Below, piece after piece: positions 51,714 to 60,457 of a DNA stretch of 64,000 bases (positions are counted from its first letter, which is position 1; each line of letters starts with the position of its first letter). The notes under the pieces are model-generated. The model was not told the origin of the DNA. It made no database searches and worked only from the letters and a program-made list of their open reading frames with translations. The DNA is from an uncultured Clostridium sp. (lineage in GTDB: Bacteria; Bacillota; Clostridia; Clostridiales; Clostridiaceae): assembly GCA_900539375.1 (NCBI GenBank), contig UQBY01000017.1, positions 1-64,000 on the forward strand, given 5' to 3'. The position numbers and the translations under genes are program-made.

Positions 51714-53105
51714 ATGCCTGATAAAATTGGTAAAGTAGTTCAAGTAATTGGACCAGTAGTTGATATAAAATTTGATTCAGACTCTCTACCAAATTTATAC
51801 AACGCTATTCATATAAATTTAGGAGAGCAAATATTAGTTGCAGAAGTTGAACAACACGTAGGTGATGATATTGTAAGAACTATCGCTATGGAAGCAACTG
51901 AAGGACTAAGAAGAGGTATGGAGGCTATTGATACTGGAAAGCCTATTGAAGTACCTGTAGGAGAATGTGTTTTAGGAAGATTATTTAATGTACTTGGAAA
52001 TGCAATAGATAATTCAGAAAAAGTAGATGCTAAAGAAAAATATCCTATTCACAGACCAGCCCCAAGCTTTAAAGACCAATCAGTAGAACCTGAAATGTTT
52101 GAAACTGGAATAAAGGTTATTGATTTATTAGCACCTTATCAAAAGGGTGGTAAGATAGGATTATTTGGTGGAGCTGGAGTTGGAAAAACAGTTCTAATAC
52201 AAGAATTAATAAATAATATTGCCAAAGAACATGGTGGCTTATCTGTTTTCACAGGAGTTGGAGAAAGATCAAGAGAAGGTAATGACCTTTATCATGAAAT
52301 GAAGGATTCAGGAGTTTTATCAAAGACAGCATTAGTATTTGGACAAATGAATGAACCACCAGGAGCTAGAATGAGAGTTGCTTTAACTGGACTTACAATG
52401 GCTGAATATTTCAGAGATAGAGGTCAAGATGTACTTTTATTTATAGATAATATATTTAGATTTACTCAAGCAGGTTCAGAGGTTTCAGCTCTTCTTGGAA
52501 GAATACCATCAGCCGTTGGATATCAACCAACACTTGCAACTGAAATGGGTGCACTTCAAGAAAGAATTACATCTACAACAAATGGTTCTATAACATCTGT
52601 TCAAGCAGTATATGTTCCAGCTGATGACCTTACAGACCCAGCACCAGCAACAACATTTACTCACTTAGATGCAACAACAGTTTTATCAAGAAGTATATCA
52701 GAACTTGGAATTTATCCAGCTGTTGACCCTCTTGAATCAACTTCAAGAATACTAGACCCAAGAATAGTAGGAAAAGAACATTATGAAGTTGCAACAAGAG
52801 TTAAAAATATACTTGAAAAATATAAAGAACTTCAAGATATCATAGCAATATTAGGTGTTGATGAACTTTCTGATGAAGATAAAATTACTGTTAGCAGAGC
52901 AAGAAAGATTCAAAGATTCTTATCACAACCATTTACAGTAGGAGAACAATTCTTAGGAATTAAAGGTAAATATGTTCCAATAAAAGATACAATAAAAGGA
53001 TTTAAAGAAATTTTAGATGGAGAACATGATGACATTCCAGAATCAGCATTCCTTTTTGTTGGAACAATTGAAGAAGCTGTAGAAAAAGCTAAGACATTAG
53101 GATAA
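51714..53105 (+). CDS. atpD: ATP synthase F1 subunit beta
   Basis: About 463 residues. Walker A GGAGVGKTV, catalytic Glu in GVGERSREGND, Walker B LLFIDNIFRFTQAG. It is the catalytic subunit. ATG 51714 is chosen because AGGAGGT is 7 nt upstream; ATG 51708 directly abuts that site. Confidence 0.97.
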   Translation: MPDKIGKVVQVIGPVVDIKFDSDSLPNLYNAIHINLGEQILVAEVEQHVGDDIVRTIAMEATEGLRRGMEAIDTGKPIEVPVGECVLGRLFNVLGNAIDNSEKVDAKEKYPIHRPAPSFKDQSVEPEMFETGIKVIDLLAPYQKGGKIGLFGGAGVGKTVLIQELINNIAKEHGGLSVFTGVGERSREGNDLYHEMKDSGVLSKTALVFGQMNEPPGARMRVALTGLTMAEYFRDRGQDVLLFIDNIFRFTQAGSEVSALLGRIPSAVGYQPTLATEMGALQERITSTTNGSITSVQAVYVPADDLTDPAPATTFTHLDATTVLSRSISELGIYPAVDPLESTSRILDPRIVGKEHYEVATRVKNILEKYKELQDIIAILGVDELSDEDKITVSRARKIQRFLSQPFTVGEQFLGIKGKYVPIKDTIKGFKEILDGEHDDIPESAFLFVGTIEEAVEKAKTLG

Positions 53106-53118
53106 GGGGTGGAGGATT

Positions 53119-53517
53119 ATGGCCAAAACCTTTAAGTTAAAAATAATAACATTAGATAAGATTGTTGTAGATAAAGAAATTGAAAAATTATTTACAAAAA
53201 CAGCTTATGGAGAAATTGAATTTTTACCAGGATATGCTGAAAGTATAATTAGTACAGTTCCTTGCATAACTAAGATATGTGATGAAAATGGAAGTACTGA
53301 AGAAGTATTTACTTCTAAAGGAATAATTAATATAAAAAATAATGAATTAACTTTTCTTTGTGATGCAGCAGAATATCCTGAGGAAATAGATTTTGAAAGG
53401 GCAGAAAAAGCTAAAAAGAGGGCAGAAAATAGACTCTCAGAAAAAGAAAAATATGATATTAAAAGGGCAGAAGCAGCTTTACAAAGAGCTATAGTAAGAT
53501 TAAGCCTTAAAAAATAA
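53119..53517 (+). CDS. atpC: ATP synthase F1 subunit epsilon
   Basis: 132 residues. N-terminal beta sandwich with EIEFLPGYAES (family: GxxGxLPGHa) and a C-terminal helical hairpin (RAEKAKKRAENRL, AALQRAIVRL) that can inhibit the enzyme. It ends the operon; a strong terminator follows. Confidence 0.94.
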   Translation: MAKTFKLKIITLDKIVVDKEIEKLFTKTAYGEIEFLPGYAESIISTVPCITKICDENGSTEEVFTSKGIINIKNNELTFLCDAAEYPEEIDFERAEKAKKRAENRLSEKEKYDIKRAEAALQRAIVRLSLKK

Positions 53518-53523
53518 TTATAA

Positions 53524-53553
53524 AAAAGTTGTCTAAGATAATACTTTAGGCAA
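53524..53553 (+). terminator. Terminator of the atp operon
   Basis: AAAGTTGTCTAA/TTTAGGCAACTTT with one G-U and a T run. The GTTG/CAAC arm ends resemble those at 15290 and 27333. Confidence 0.92.
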
Positions 53554-53681
53554 CTTTTTTTGTTTATTAGTACATAAATTGTCTTTTTCACAAAAATTAA
53601 TTAAGTTTATATAATATTACTAGAAAGGATGAATAAAAAATAAAAAGTTGACAATAATCTAAGAGGAAAGGTGGAAGAAAT

Positions 53682-54317
53682 ATGAAGTATAAAGTGTACC
53701 TTATTCTCTTTTTTATAATTTTATTTAATTGTGAAGAAATTTTTCCTATAGAAAATTTGTCGAGGGCTTTTTATTTAGATGAAGAATCTATTATAGAATA
53801 TAATTTTTTTTGTGAAAATGGAGTAAAATGCAATTACACAACTTGTGAAAAGGCAGAAAAGGAAATAAATAGGATAAAATCATTAATTATAAAATATAAA
53901 AATTTAGATTATATAAAAACCTCTAAAAATTATTTAGAAGCTAAAGGGGATAATAAGGAAATATATATATACACATATAATAATAAAATAGGTTGCAAAG
54001 TTGAGATAAAAATAGTAAATTATGAGAAAAGGAATAATGTAAATAAATTAATTAACAATTTAATAAAACTTCAAAATAGTGCTGCAAAAAATATAAGATA
54101 TTTTAGTTATATAAAGGGCAAAGTAAGTAATATAGAAGAAACACTTAAAGAAATAAAAAATAATAAAGACTTAAAAGATATAAAAACTGTAAATATTAAT
54201 AATGGTTATACAGGAACAGCTAAATATAAAAATGAGAAAATAAATTTTGCAATAAATAATTATGATACAGGTTCCTATATAATAATTGGAACACCAATAA
54301 TATTTACAACATACTAA
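53682..54317 (+). CDS. ywmB: YwmB-like protein
   Basis: 211 residues. The N-terminal hydrophobic export helix (MKYKVYLILFFIILF) suggests secretion or anchoring. The rest is charged and alternating in pattern, without clear motifs. Assignment to YwmB (TATA-box-binding-like fold in B. subtilis) rests mainly on size, signal helix and the conserved order atpC-ywmB-murA-spoIID. Function is unknown. ATG follows GAAAGGTGG. Confidence 0.65.
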   Translation: MKYKVYLILFFIILFNCEEIFPIENLSRAFYLDEESIIEYNFFCENGVKCNYTTCEKAEKEINRIKSLIIKYKNLDYIKTSKNYLEAKGDNKEIYIYTYNNKIGCKVEIKIVNYEKRNNVNKLINNLIKLQNSAAKNIRYFSYIKGKVSNIEETLKEIKNNKDLKDIKTVNINNGYTGTAKYKNEKINFAINNYDTGSYIIIGTPIIFTTY

Positions 54318-54340
54318 AAGAATTTATTGTGGAGGATAAT

Positions 54341-55594
54341 ATGAAAAAGATAGTGGTTAAAGGTGGAAATAAACTTAAAGGCGAAGTTAATATAAGTGCA
54401 GCTAAAAATTCAGTATTACCAATAATAGCAGCTTCTATATTATGTGAAGAAGATATTGTTATAGAAAATGCACCTATGTTAGAAGATGTAGCTGTAATAT
54501 GCAATTTATTATTAGGCTTAAATTGTGATTTGAAATCAGAAAATAATAATATTAAAATAAATACCAAAAACATAAAAGAGATAGATGCAGATAGTAATTT
54601 AATAAGAAAGATGAGGGCTTCTTTTCTTATTATGGGACCAATGCTTTCAAGATTTGGACATTGTAAATTATCTTTACCAGGAGGATGTAATATAGGAAGT
54701 AGACCTATAGACCTTCATTTAAAGGGTTTTAAGGCATTAGGTGCAGAAATAGATATGGGTTATGGTTACGTAGAGGCTAAAGCTAAAAAATTAATAGGAA
54801 CTACTATTTATTTAGATTTTCCATCAGTAGGTGCAACTGAAAATATAATAATGGCAGCAACTTTAGCAGAAGGAAGAACAATAATAGAAAATGCAGCAGA
54901 AGAGCCTGAAATATGGGATTTAGCAGAATTTTTAAATTCTATGGGAGCTAAAATTTCTGGAGCAGGAACTGGAACAATAACTATAGATGGAGTTAAAAAA
55001 CTAAAAGGAACAACATATAAACCTATTTATGATAGAATTGAAGCAGGAACATTTATTATAGCTGCTGCAATAACTAATAGTATAATAACAGTAAATGGGA
55101 TAAACAGCAGCCATTTAACACCTGTGCTTCAAAAATTAAAAGAGTGTGGAATTGAATTTATTGAAAAAGGTGAAAAAATAATTGTTGATGGAAGTAAAGA
55201 GAAAAAACCAATTGACATTAAAACAATGCCATATCCAGGCTTTCCAACAGATATGCAACCTCAAATGATGAGTCTTTTAACTCTTGTTAATGGCTCAAGC
55301 GTAATAACAGAAACTGTTTTTGAAAATAGATTTATGCATATAGCAGAGCTTAATAGAATGGGAGCTAATATAAAAATAGATGGAAGAACAGCTTTTGTTG
55401 AAGGAGTAAATAAATTAACTGGTTGTGATGTAAAAGCTACAGATTTAAGAGCAGGAGCAGCTATGATACTAGCAGGATTAGTAGCTGAAGGATATACAAG
55501 CATAGGGGATATATATCATATAGATAGAGGATATGTTAATATAGAAGAAAAGTTTAGAAAAATAGGAGCCAATATTCAAAGAATAGAAGTTTAA
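54341..55594 (+). CDS. murA: UDP-N-acetylglucosamine 1-carboxyvinyltransferase
   Basis: About 417 residues of the EPSP synthase fold. The catalytic, fosfomycin-reactive Cys is in LPGGCNIGSRPIDLH, and PGFPTDMQPQMM is the second signature. It adds enolpyruvate from PEP to UDP-GlcNAc, the first step of peptidoglycan synthesis. ATG 54341 is set by GGAGG 5 nt upstream; the GTG 54329 overlaps the site. Confidence 0.96.
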   Translation: MKKIVVKGGNKLKGEVNISAAKNSVLPIIAASILCEEDIVIENAPMLEDVAVICNLLLGLNCDLKSENNNIKINTKNIKEIDADSNLIRKMRASFLIMGPMLSRFGHCKLSLPGGCNIGSRPIDLHLKGFKALGAEIDMGYGYVEAKAKKLIGTTIYLDFPSVGATENIIMAATLAEGRTIIENAAEEPEIWDLAEFLNSMGAKISGAGTGTITIDGVKKLKGTTYKPIYDRIEAGTFIIAAAITNSIITVNGINSSHLTPVLQKLKECGIEFIEKGEKIIVDGSKEKKPIDIKTMPYPGFPTDMQPQMMSLLTLVNGSSVITETVFENRFMHIAELNRMGANIKIDGRTAFVEGVNKLTGCDVKATDLRAGAAMILAGLVAEGYTSIGDIYHIDRGYVNIEEKFRKIGANIQRIEV

Positions 55595-55623
55595 AAAAGA
55601 TAGTATTAAGCTATCTTTTTTTA
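55594..55623 (+). terminator. Terminator of murA
   Basis: AAAAAAGATAG/CTATCTTTTTT with a 7-nt loop and more T. Confidence 0.93.
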
Positions 55624-55793
55624 TTTTCTATAGAAAATTGATAGTATGATTTTATTGTGACATTTGACAAAAAAGCAAAGTAATAAGTAATACTTTTTTA
55701 TAGAAAATTATATTTATAGATAACTTTAAAAGTTAATAATAAAGCTTAAATAAAACAAATTTAAGAATCTCCACTTCATTTAAGTTAGAAAGG

Positions 55794-55821
55794 CATAAAA
55801 AAAATAGGGTAAGAATACAAT
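55794..55821 (+). promoter_or_regulatory. Sigma-E-type promoter of spoIID
   Basis: CATAAAA (55794-55800) and, 13 nt later, AATACAAT (55814-55821), close to the sigma-E -10 consensus CATACAAT. spoIID is sigma-E-dependent in B. subtilis. Confidence 0.55.
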
Positions 55822-55852
55822 AGAAAAACATGATAAGTTAGCAGGAGAAATA

Positions 55853-56857
55853 ATGTTAAAAAAATTTAATAAAAAAAAGATATATATATGTATTATAGTT
55901 ATAGCATTGTTTTTTATATTCCCAACAACTAATAAATTAAATAAATTTAAATTAGATGAAGATTCCATTATTAAGAAGAAAGAAGTAGAAATGGAAGGAG
56001 ATGATAAAGCTAGAGTTTATATAAAAAATACAAAAGAAGTTAAAGAAATTGATGTTGAGAAGTATTTATTAGGAGTTGTATCTTCTGAAATGCAAGTAAA
56101 TTTTGAAAAAGAGGCTTTAAAAGCTCAGGCAGTAGCTGCTAGAACTTATTATTATAGCAAACGATTAAATCCATGTAGTGAAGCAGAAAATGGAGAGATA
56201 TGTGATTCAGTTCACTGTCAAGTTTATGTTCCTAAAGAAGAAAGGTTAAGTACCTGGGGAGAAAAGGAAAGAGAAGCTAATTGGAATAAAATTGAAGAAG
56301 CAGTGGAAGAAACAGAAGGAGAAGTTTTGGTTTTTCATGGAGAACTAGTGAAATATCCACAATTTTTTTCTACAAGTTCTGGAAAAACTGAAAATTGTGT
56401 TGATGTTTTTTCAGAAGATGTTCCATATCTTAAATCTACAGAAAGTCCAGGTGAGGAAATAGCACCTAAGTTTAAAACTACAATAAGCATTGATAAATCA
56501 ACATTTATTAGTACAATAAAGAATAATTATAAAGATAGTAGTTTAAGTTATAAAAATTTAAAGGATGATATAAAAATACTTTCAAAAACAGAAGGAGGTG
56601 CTGTAAAAGAAATTAAACTAGGAAAAATAAGTATTTCAGGAGTTGATTTTAGAAATTTATTTAATATAAATTCTGCAAATTTTACATTAGATATTACTAA
56701 AGATAGTGTGATTATAAATTGTATAGGTTATGGTCATGGTGTTGGAATGAGCCAATGGGGTGCGAATGTAATGGCTAAGGAAGGAAAGAATTATAAAGAT
56801 ATATTAAAGCATTATTATTCAGGAGTAGATATAGAAAAGGTTAAATTAAAAAAATAA
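55853..56857 (+). CDS. spoIID: Stage II sporulation protein D (lytic transglycosylase)
   Basis: 334 residues. N-terminal membrane helix (about 10-25), then the SpoIID domain with the catalytic Glu79 in VSSEMQVNFEKEALKAQAV, a CDSVHC metal-binding segment and the C-terminal GYGHGVGMSQWGA. It cleaves glycan strands during engulfment with SpoIIP and SpoIIM. ATG follows GCAGGAG. The downstream neighbour is its usual functional partner spoIIQ. Confidence 0.96.
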   Translation: MLKKFNKKKIYICIIVIALFFIFPTTNKLNKFKLDEDSIIKKKEVEMEGDDKARVYIKNTKEVKEIDVEKYLLGVVSSEMQVNFEKEALKAQAVAARTYYYSKRLNPCSEAENGEICDSVHCQVYVPKEERLSTWGEKEREANWNKIEEAVEETEGEVLVFHGELVKYPQFFSTSSGKTENCVDVFSEDVPYLKSTESPGEEIAPKFKTTISIDKSTFISTIKNNYKDSSLSYKNLKDDIKILSKTEGGAVKEIKLGKISISGVDFRNLFNINSANFTLDITKDSVIINCIGYGHGVGMSQWGANVMAKEGKNYKDILKHYYSGVDIEKVKLKK

Positions 56858-56875
56858 ATATTAAATATAAATTTG

Positions 56876-56935
56876 TGAGCTGTTAAGTTGCTTAGTTTAT
56901 AAATGAACTAAATAACTTAACAGCTCATATTTTAT
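56876..56935 (+). terminator. Terminator of spoIID
   Basis: TGAGCTGTTAAGTT pairs with AACTTAACAGCTCA (ends at 56926) around an inner AGTT/AACT hairpin, followed by a T-rich tail. Confidence 0.85.
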
Positions 56936-57028
56936 ATTAAGAAAATTATTTTACATTCTTTTATTAAATCTAGTAGTTAAATTAATAAAATTTGTAGAAA
57001 TTTGAGGAACTAAAATAATGGAAATAAT

Positions 57029-57056
57029 GTATTAATTTTTACTTACTGGACAGAAT
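57029..57056 (+). promoter_or_regulatory. Sigma-F-type promoter of spoIIQ
   Basis: -35 GTATT (57029-57033), 14-nt spacer, -10 GGACAGAAT (57048-57056), an exact GGNNANANT match. Same spacer and nearly the same -10 as the spoIIR promoter in this window. Confidence 0.7.
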
Positions 57057-57075
57057 ACATGAAGGAGGTGTTTAT

Positions 57076-57810
57076 ATGGACAAAAATTATAAACAAAGAG
57101 CAAAGAGATTTTTTAAAAAGGAGGGATTTTACATTGTATTGTTTCTTTGTATATGCATAACTGCTACAGTAGCAACTATTTCCTTCAAAAAATCTAATGA
57201 TATGAAGGAAACAAGCAAAATTGAAAATATAGAAGATAAAGAAACAATTAATTCAGAAGAGGAAAAAATAAAGAAAGAAGATATTGCTTTAGAAAATGAA
57301 GCTACAGAAATGCAAAATGCTGAAAGAGCAGAAAATGTAACAGAGCCTTCAAATGAAGCAAAAGCTGTTTCAACACCAACAGAAGTAATTTTTTCTAAAC
57401 CTGTGAATGGAAAATTATTAAGAGGGTATACATACCCAAAACCAGTAAAATTTAATGAAACAACTCAAAGAACAATAAGAGGAATTGATATTGAAAGCAA
57501 AATAGGTACGGAAGTAAAAGCAGCAGCAGAAGGACTTGTAGAAAAAGCTGAAAACACAGGGGTAGAGGATGGAATTGTAGTAGTTATAAAACATGCAAAT
57601 GGTATAAAAACAAAATATTGCAATTTAGCTGAAGGTTTATCAGTAAAAACAGGAGATAAAGTAAAAGAAGGTACTGTTATTGGAAAGATTGGAGAAAGTG
57701 CAAAGCTATTTAGTAAAGATAATTTTGGAGAACATTTAAATCTTCAAGTATTAAATTCAGAAAATGAACAAATGGATCCATTAAAATACTTTTCATACAA
57801 AACAAACTAA
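57076..57810 (+). CDS. spoIIQ: SpoIIQ-like engulfment protein (degenerate M23/LytM)
   Basis: 244 residues. One N-terminal membrane helix (about 18-38), a Glu/Lys-rich linker and a C-terminal LytM/M23 domain (about 110-235). Of the zinc ligands, the first His of HxGxD is Arg (TIRGIDIES), the Asp is kept, and the final HxH is HLN (GEHLNLQV). The domain should therefore be catalytically dead, as in B. subtilis SpoIIQ and unlike C. difficile SpoIIQ. It would link the forespore to SpoIIIAH across the septum. Identity is supported by position and the sigma-F promoter. Confidence 0.85.
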   Translation: MDKNYKQRAKRFFKKEGFYIVLFLCICITATVATISFKKSNDMKETSKIENIEDKETINSEEEKIKKEDIALENEATEMQNAERAENVTEPSNEAKAVSTPTEVIFSKPVNGKLLRGYTYPKPVKFNETTQRTIRGIDIESKIGTEVKAAAEGLVEKAENTGVEDGIVVVIKHANGIKTKYCNLAEGLSVKTGDKVKEGTVIGKIGESAKLFSKDNFGEHLNLQVLNSENEQMDPLKYFSYKTN

Positions 57811-57822
57811 GAAAAAAATAAA

Positions 57823-57862
57823 TATTAATCAGTCATTTTTAACTTATAATGACTGATTAATA
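57823..57862 (+). terminator. Strong hairpin after spoIIQ, no T run
   Basis: Perfect 15-bp stem TATTAATCAGTCATT/AATGACTGATTAATA (57823-57837, 57848-57862), 10-nt loop. It is followed by AGGTATTT, so intrinsic termination would be weak. It may be an attenuator, RNA stabiliser or protein site before spoIIID. Confidence 0.5.
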
Positions 57863-57924
57863 AGGTATTTAAAATAGAGTATTTGCATAAATATAAATTA
57901 TAGATAATTAAGGAGGATAGCGTT

Positions 57925-58176
57925 TTGAAAGATTATATTGAAGAAAGAGTATTAGAAGTGGCAGAGTATATAATTAGTTCAAAAGCTACAATAAGGAAGA
58001 CAGCTAAGGTATTTGGAGTAAGTAAAAGTACTATCCACAAAGATATGACAGAAAGATTGCCTAAAATAAATCCAATAATTGCAGAACAAACCCATAATAT
58101 ATTGGAGCTAAATAAGGCAGAAAGACACATAAGAGGTGGAAAAGCTACACAATTAAAATATAAAGCTATTGAGTAA
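57925..58176 (+). CDS. spoIIID: Sporulation transcription regulator SpoIIID
   Basis: 83 residues. Helix-turn-helix at about 20-45 (TIRKTAKVFGVSKSTIHKDM) and a basic C-terminal tail (RHIRGGKATQLKYK) that also contacts DNA. It tunes sigma-E genes in the mother cell. TTG start, 8 nt after AAGGAGG. A GGTATTT/GCATAAATA pair about 55 nt upstream could be a sigma-E promoter. Confidence 0.96.
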   Translation: MKDYIEERVLEVAEYIISSKATIRKTAKVFGVSKSTIHKDMTERLPKINPIIAEQTHNILELNKAERHIRGGKATQLKYKAIE

Positions 58177-58181
58177 GGCTA

Positions 58182-58210
58182 TTGATTGACAATAGTATTC
58201 CATATATAAT
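58182..58210 (+). promoter_or_regulatory. Promoter of mbl with overlapping dyad
   Basis: -35 TTGATT (58182-58187), 17-bp spacer, -10 TATAAT (58205-58210). A perfect dyad CTATTG-ATTGA-CAATAG (58179-58195) covers the -35 and may be an operator or a weak hairpin after spoIIID. Confidence 0.6.
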
Positions 58211-58272
58211 AAATTAATAAGTATAAATAAAAAAGTATTTATGTAATATATTAAAATATGGGAGTGGAAAGA

Positions 58273-59307
58273 ATGTTTTTTTGGAGAATGGGGGCAGATT
58301 TAGGTATTGATTTAGGTACAGCAACTGTCTTGATATACGAAAAAGGAAAGGGAATTATATTAAGAGAGCCTTCAGTAGTAGCTATAAATAAAAATACTAA
58401 TGATGTTTTAGCTGTTGGTGAAGATGCTAGAAAAATGATAGGAAGAACTCCTGGAAATATAATAGCTATACGTCCATTAAAAGATGGTGTAATATCTGAT
58501 TATGATGTTACTGAAAAAATGTTACAAGAATTTATTAAAAAGGCAATTAAAAAGAAAAACATAACAATGCCAAAAGTAATAGTTTGTGTTCCATCACAAG
58601 CAACAGAAGTTGAAAAAAGAGCGGTTATAGATGCAACTAAAAATTCTGGAGCTAAAAGAGTACACTTAATTGAAGAACCATTAGCAGCTGCTATAGGAGC
58701 TGGTTTAGATATATCTAAACCAAATGGAATTATGGTAGTAGATATAGGCGGAGGAACTTGTGATATTGCTGTAATATCTCTAGGTGGAGTAGTTGAAAGA
58801 GAATCAATAAAAGTTGGTGGAGATGTTTTTGATAGAGCTATCATTAAATATGTAAGAAATAAATATAAAATAATGATTGGTGAAAAAACAGCAGAACAAT
58901 TAAAAATAAATGTAGCATCTGTTTTTAAAGGTTCTAGAAATATATCTGATTTTGTAAAGGGAAGAAATTTAGTAACTGGTTTGCCAGGAGAAATAGAAAT
59001 ATCTACAGAAGAAATTGGAGAAGCTTTAGCAGAATCTTCAAATGCTATTGTAAGTAGTGTAAAAGCAGTTTTAGAAAGAACACCACCAGAATTATCATCT
59101 GACATAATTGAAGAAGGAATATTAATGACTGGAGGAGGAGCTCTTCTAGATGGATTAGACAAGCTTATTGAGTCTAAAACTGGAGTAAAGGTACAAATAG
59201 CTGAAGATTCAGTAGAATGTGTTGTAAAAGGAACAGGAAAAGTTTTATCTTATTTTGATTCTATATCAGATGATGATAAAAGTGGAAGCTATATCGCTAT
59301 AAAATAA
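58273..59307 (+). CDS. mbl: Rod-shape determining protein Mbl (MreB family)
   Basis: About 344 residues of the actin-like MreB family. GIDLGTATVLIY is phosphate loop 1, VVDIGGGTCDIAV is phosphate loop 2, and MTGGGALLDGL is the adenosine motif. It forms membrane-bound filaments that guide side-wall peptidoglycan synthesis. Location after spoIIID marks it as Mbl, not MreB. ATG 58273 is chosen, 5 nt after GGGAGTGG; ATG 58258 has no site. Confidence 0.95.
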   Translation: MFFWRMGADLGIDLGTATVLIYEKGKGIILREPSVVAINKNTNDVLAVGEDARKMIGRTPGNIIAIRPLKDGVISDYDVTEKMLQEFIKKAIKKKNITMPKVIVCVPSQATEVEKRAVIDATKNSGAKRVHLIEEPLAAAIGAGLDISKPNGIMVVDIGGGTCDIAVISLGGVVERESIKVGGDVFDRAIIKYVRNKYKIMIGEKTAEQLKINVASVFKGSRNISDFVKGRNLVTGLPGEIEISTEEIGEALAESSNAIVSSVKAVLERTPPELSSDIIEEGILMTGGGALLDGLDKLIESKTGVKVQIAEDSVECVVKGTGKVLSYFDSISDDDKSGSYIAIK

Positions 59308-59318
59308 ATTTATATGCT

Positions 59319-59355
59319 AAAAAACAGGTGGAATTTGTGGACTACCTGTTTTTTA
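59319..59355 (+). terminator. Terminator of mbl
   Basis: AAAAAACAGGT/ACCTGTTTTTT with a 14-nt loop and more T. Confidence 0.92.
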
Positions 59356-59432
59356 TTTTATTCTATATAAAATTATATAATTTTATAAGTTGTAAATAAC
59401 TCAATAATTTTTTAAATTTAGCTATATATAAA

Positions 59433-59960
59433 TTAAATATTAATGCTTGTATTGTAGGCATGAACAATTCCTTGAGATATAACTTTTGCCATATCTAAAA
59501 CTAAAGAAAGTCTAATTGAATAAGAAGGAAAAAAATTAGAATTATTAATAGAATCTATAATTCCAACTATAGAAGCATCACCAACATCAGGTAAGGATTT
59601 TCCTACACCCTTACCAGGATGTATAGCATAATCACGAGTATGAATTTCCCCTATAGATTTTGATTCGCCTAGACAAGCATCTATTGCTATTATAATAGAA
59701 TTAGGATGTTTATTATTTACAACAGATAAACATTCATTAAGATTTAGAGCGTGTACTGGATTAGATATTGTTCCATATACGGGAAGTGGAAGTAGGTTAT
59801 CTTTTAATAAGGTTCCTACTAATGGTCCAAGACAATCACCAATACATTTATCAGTACCAATACAAACAATAACAGTATCTTTAGTTATAAATTTTTTTAT
59901 CCCTTCAGAAACTTGATAATAGGCTAAATCAGTCTTATAATGAGTTTTTTTCTTAATCAC
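59433..59960 (-). CDS. yyaC: YyaC-like sporulation protein (DUF1256)
   Basis: About 175 residues of the GPR-like YyaC family: VIVCIGTDKCIGDCLGPLVG opens the fold, followed by AIDACLGESKSIG and GVGKSLPDVGDASI. The family resembles the germination protease GPR but its activity is not firmly shown. It is associated with sporulation. The start is placed at GTG 59960, 8 nt after GGGAGG; the upstream in-frame GTG 59969 overlaps that site. Confidence 0.88.
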   Translation of the reverse strand: MIKKKTHYKTDLAYYQVSEGIKKFITKDTVIVCIGTDKCIGDCLGPLVGTLLKDNLLPLPVYGTISNPVHALNLNECLSVVNNKHPNSIIIAIDACLGESKSIGEIHTRDYAIHPGKGVGKSLPDVGDASIVGIIDSINNSNFFPSYSIRLSLVLDMAKVISQGIVHAYNTSINI

Positions 59961-60109
59961 ATAACACACCTCCCAATGATAAATATATGAAAGTATTAAA
60001 AAAAATATTATAAATAGATAAAATATATAACTTATGTGCTTACAAGGAGAAAACTAGAGAAATCAAGAGAAAAATAAATATAAATTAAAAAAACAGATAG
60101 ATTTAGCAG

Positions 60110-60138
60110 TTGAAATAAAATAAAGTTAAAGATATACT
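60110..60138 (+). promoter_or_regulatory. Promoter of tRNA-Tyr
   Basis: -35 TTGAAA (60110-60115), 17-bp spacer, -10 TATACT (60133-60138). The 5' leader of about 50 nt contains the hairpin TTGGCT/AGCCAA (4-nt loop). Confidence 0.65.
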
Positions 60139-60193
60139 AACTATTGTCGATTGGCTTGAGAGCCAAATCAAATTGAAATTTAGTATTTCATAT

Positions 60194-60277
60194 GGAGGAA
60201 TTCCCGAGTGGCCAAAGGGGGCAGACTGTAAATCTGTTGCGTTAGCTTCGATGGTTCGAATCCATCTTCCTCCACCA
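60194..60277 (+). tRNA. tRNA-Tyr (anticodon GTA)
   Basis: Acceptor GGAGGAA/TTCCTCC, then A and an encoded CCA. The anticodon loop CTGTAAA carries GTA. A long class II variable arm is present (TGCGTTAGCTTCG region) as expected for bacterial tRNA-Tyr. T loop GTTCGAATC. Confidence 0.97.
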
Positions 60278-60306
60278 AAAGTAAGAAGAAATTCTTACTT
60301 TTTTTT
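60277..60306 (+). terminator. Terminator of tRNA-Tyr
   Basis: AAAAGTAAGAA/TTCTTACTTTT, 4-nt loop, long T run, directly after the CCA end. The stretch 60307-60402 holds only AT-rich sequence and one copy of the TATAGAAAATTATAT motif. Confidence 0.95.
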
Positions 60307-60402
60307 AATTGTATAGAAAATTATATTAATTAAATAATTATAAATAATTTACTAAGTTAATAATATGATAAAAATTACAATGAATTTAATACAATAATAA
60401 TA

Positions 60403-60431
60403 TTGATTTTAACAAAGTATTATGTTATCAT
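60403..60431 (+). promoter_or_regulatory. Probable promoter of the metK leader
   Basis: -35 TTGATT (60403-60408), 17-bp spacer, -10 TATCAT (60426-60431), about 27 bases before the riboswitch P1 stem. Confidence 0.55.
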
Positions 60432-60457
60432 TTTAAAGAAAATGATTATAAAAAAGA

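Noticed and set aside
58500..59162. 220-residue antisense frame inside mbl
   Set aside because: Mirror of the codon bias of mbl; low-complexity composition and no ribosome binding site.
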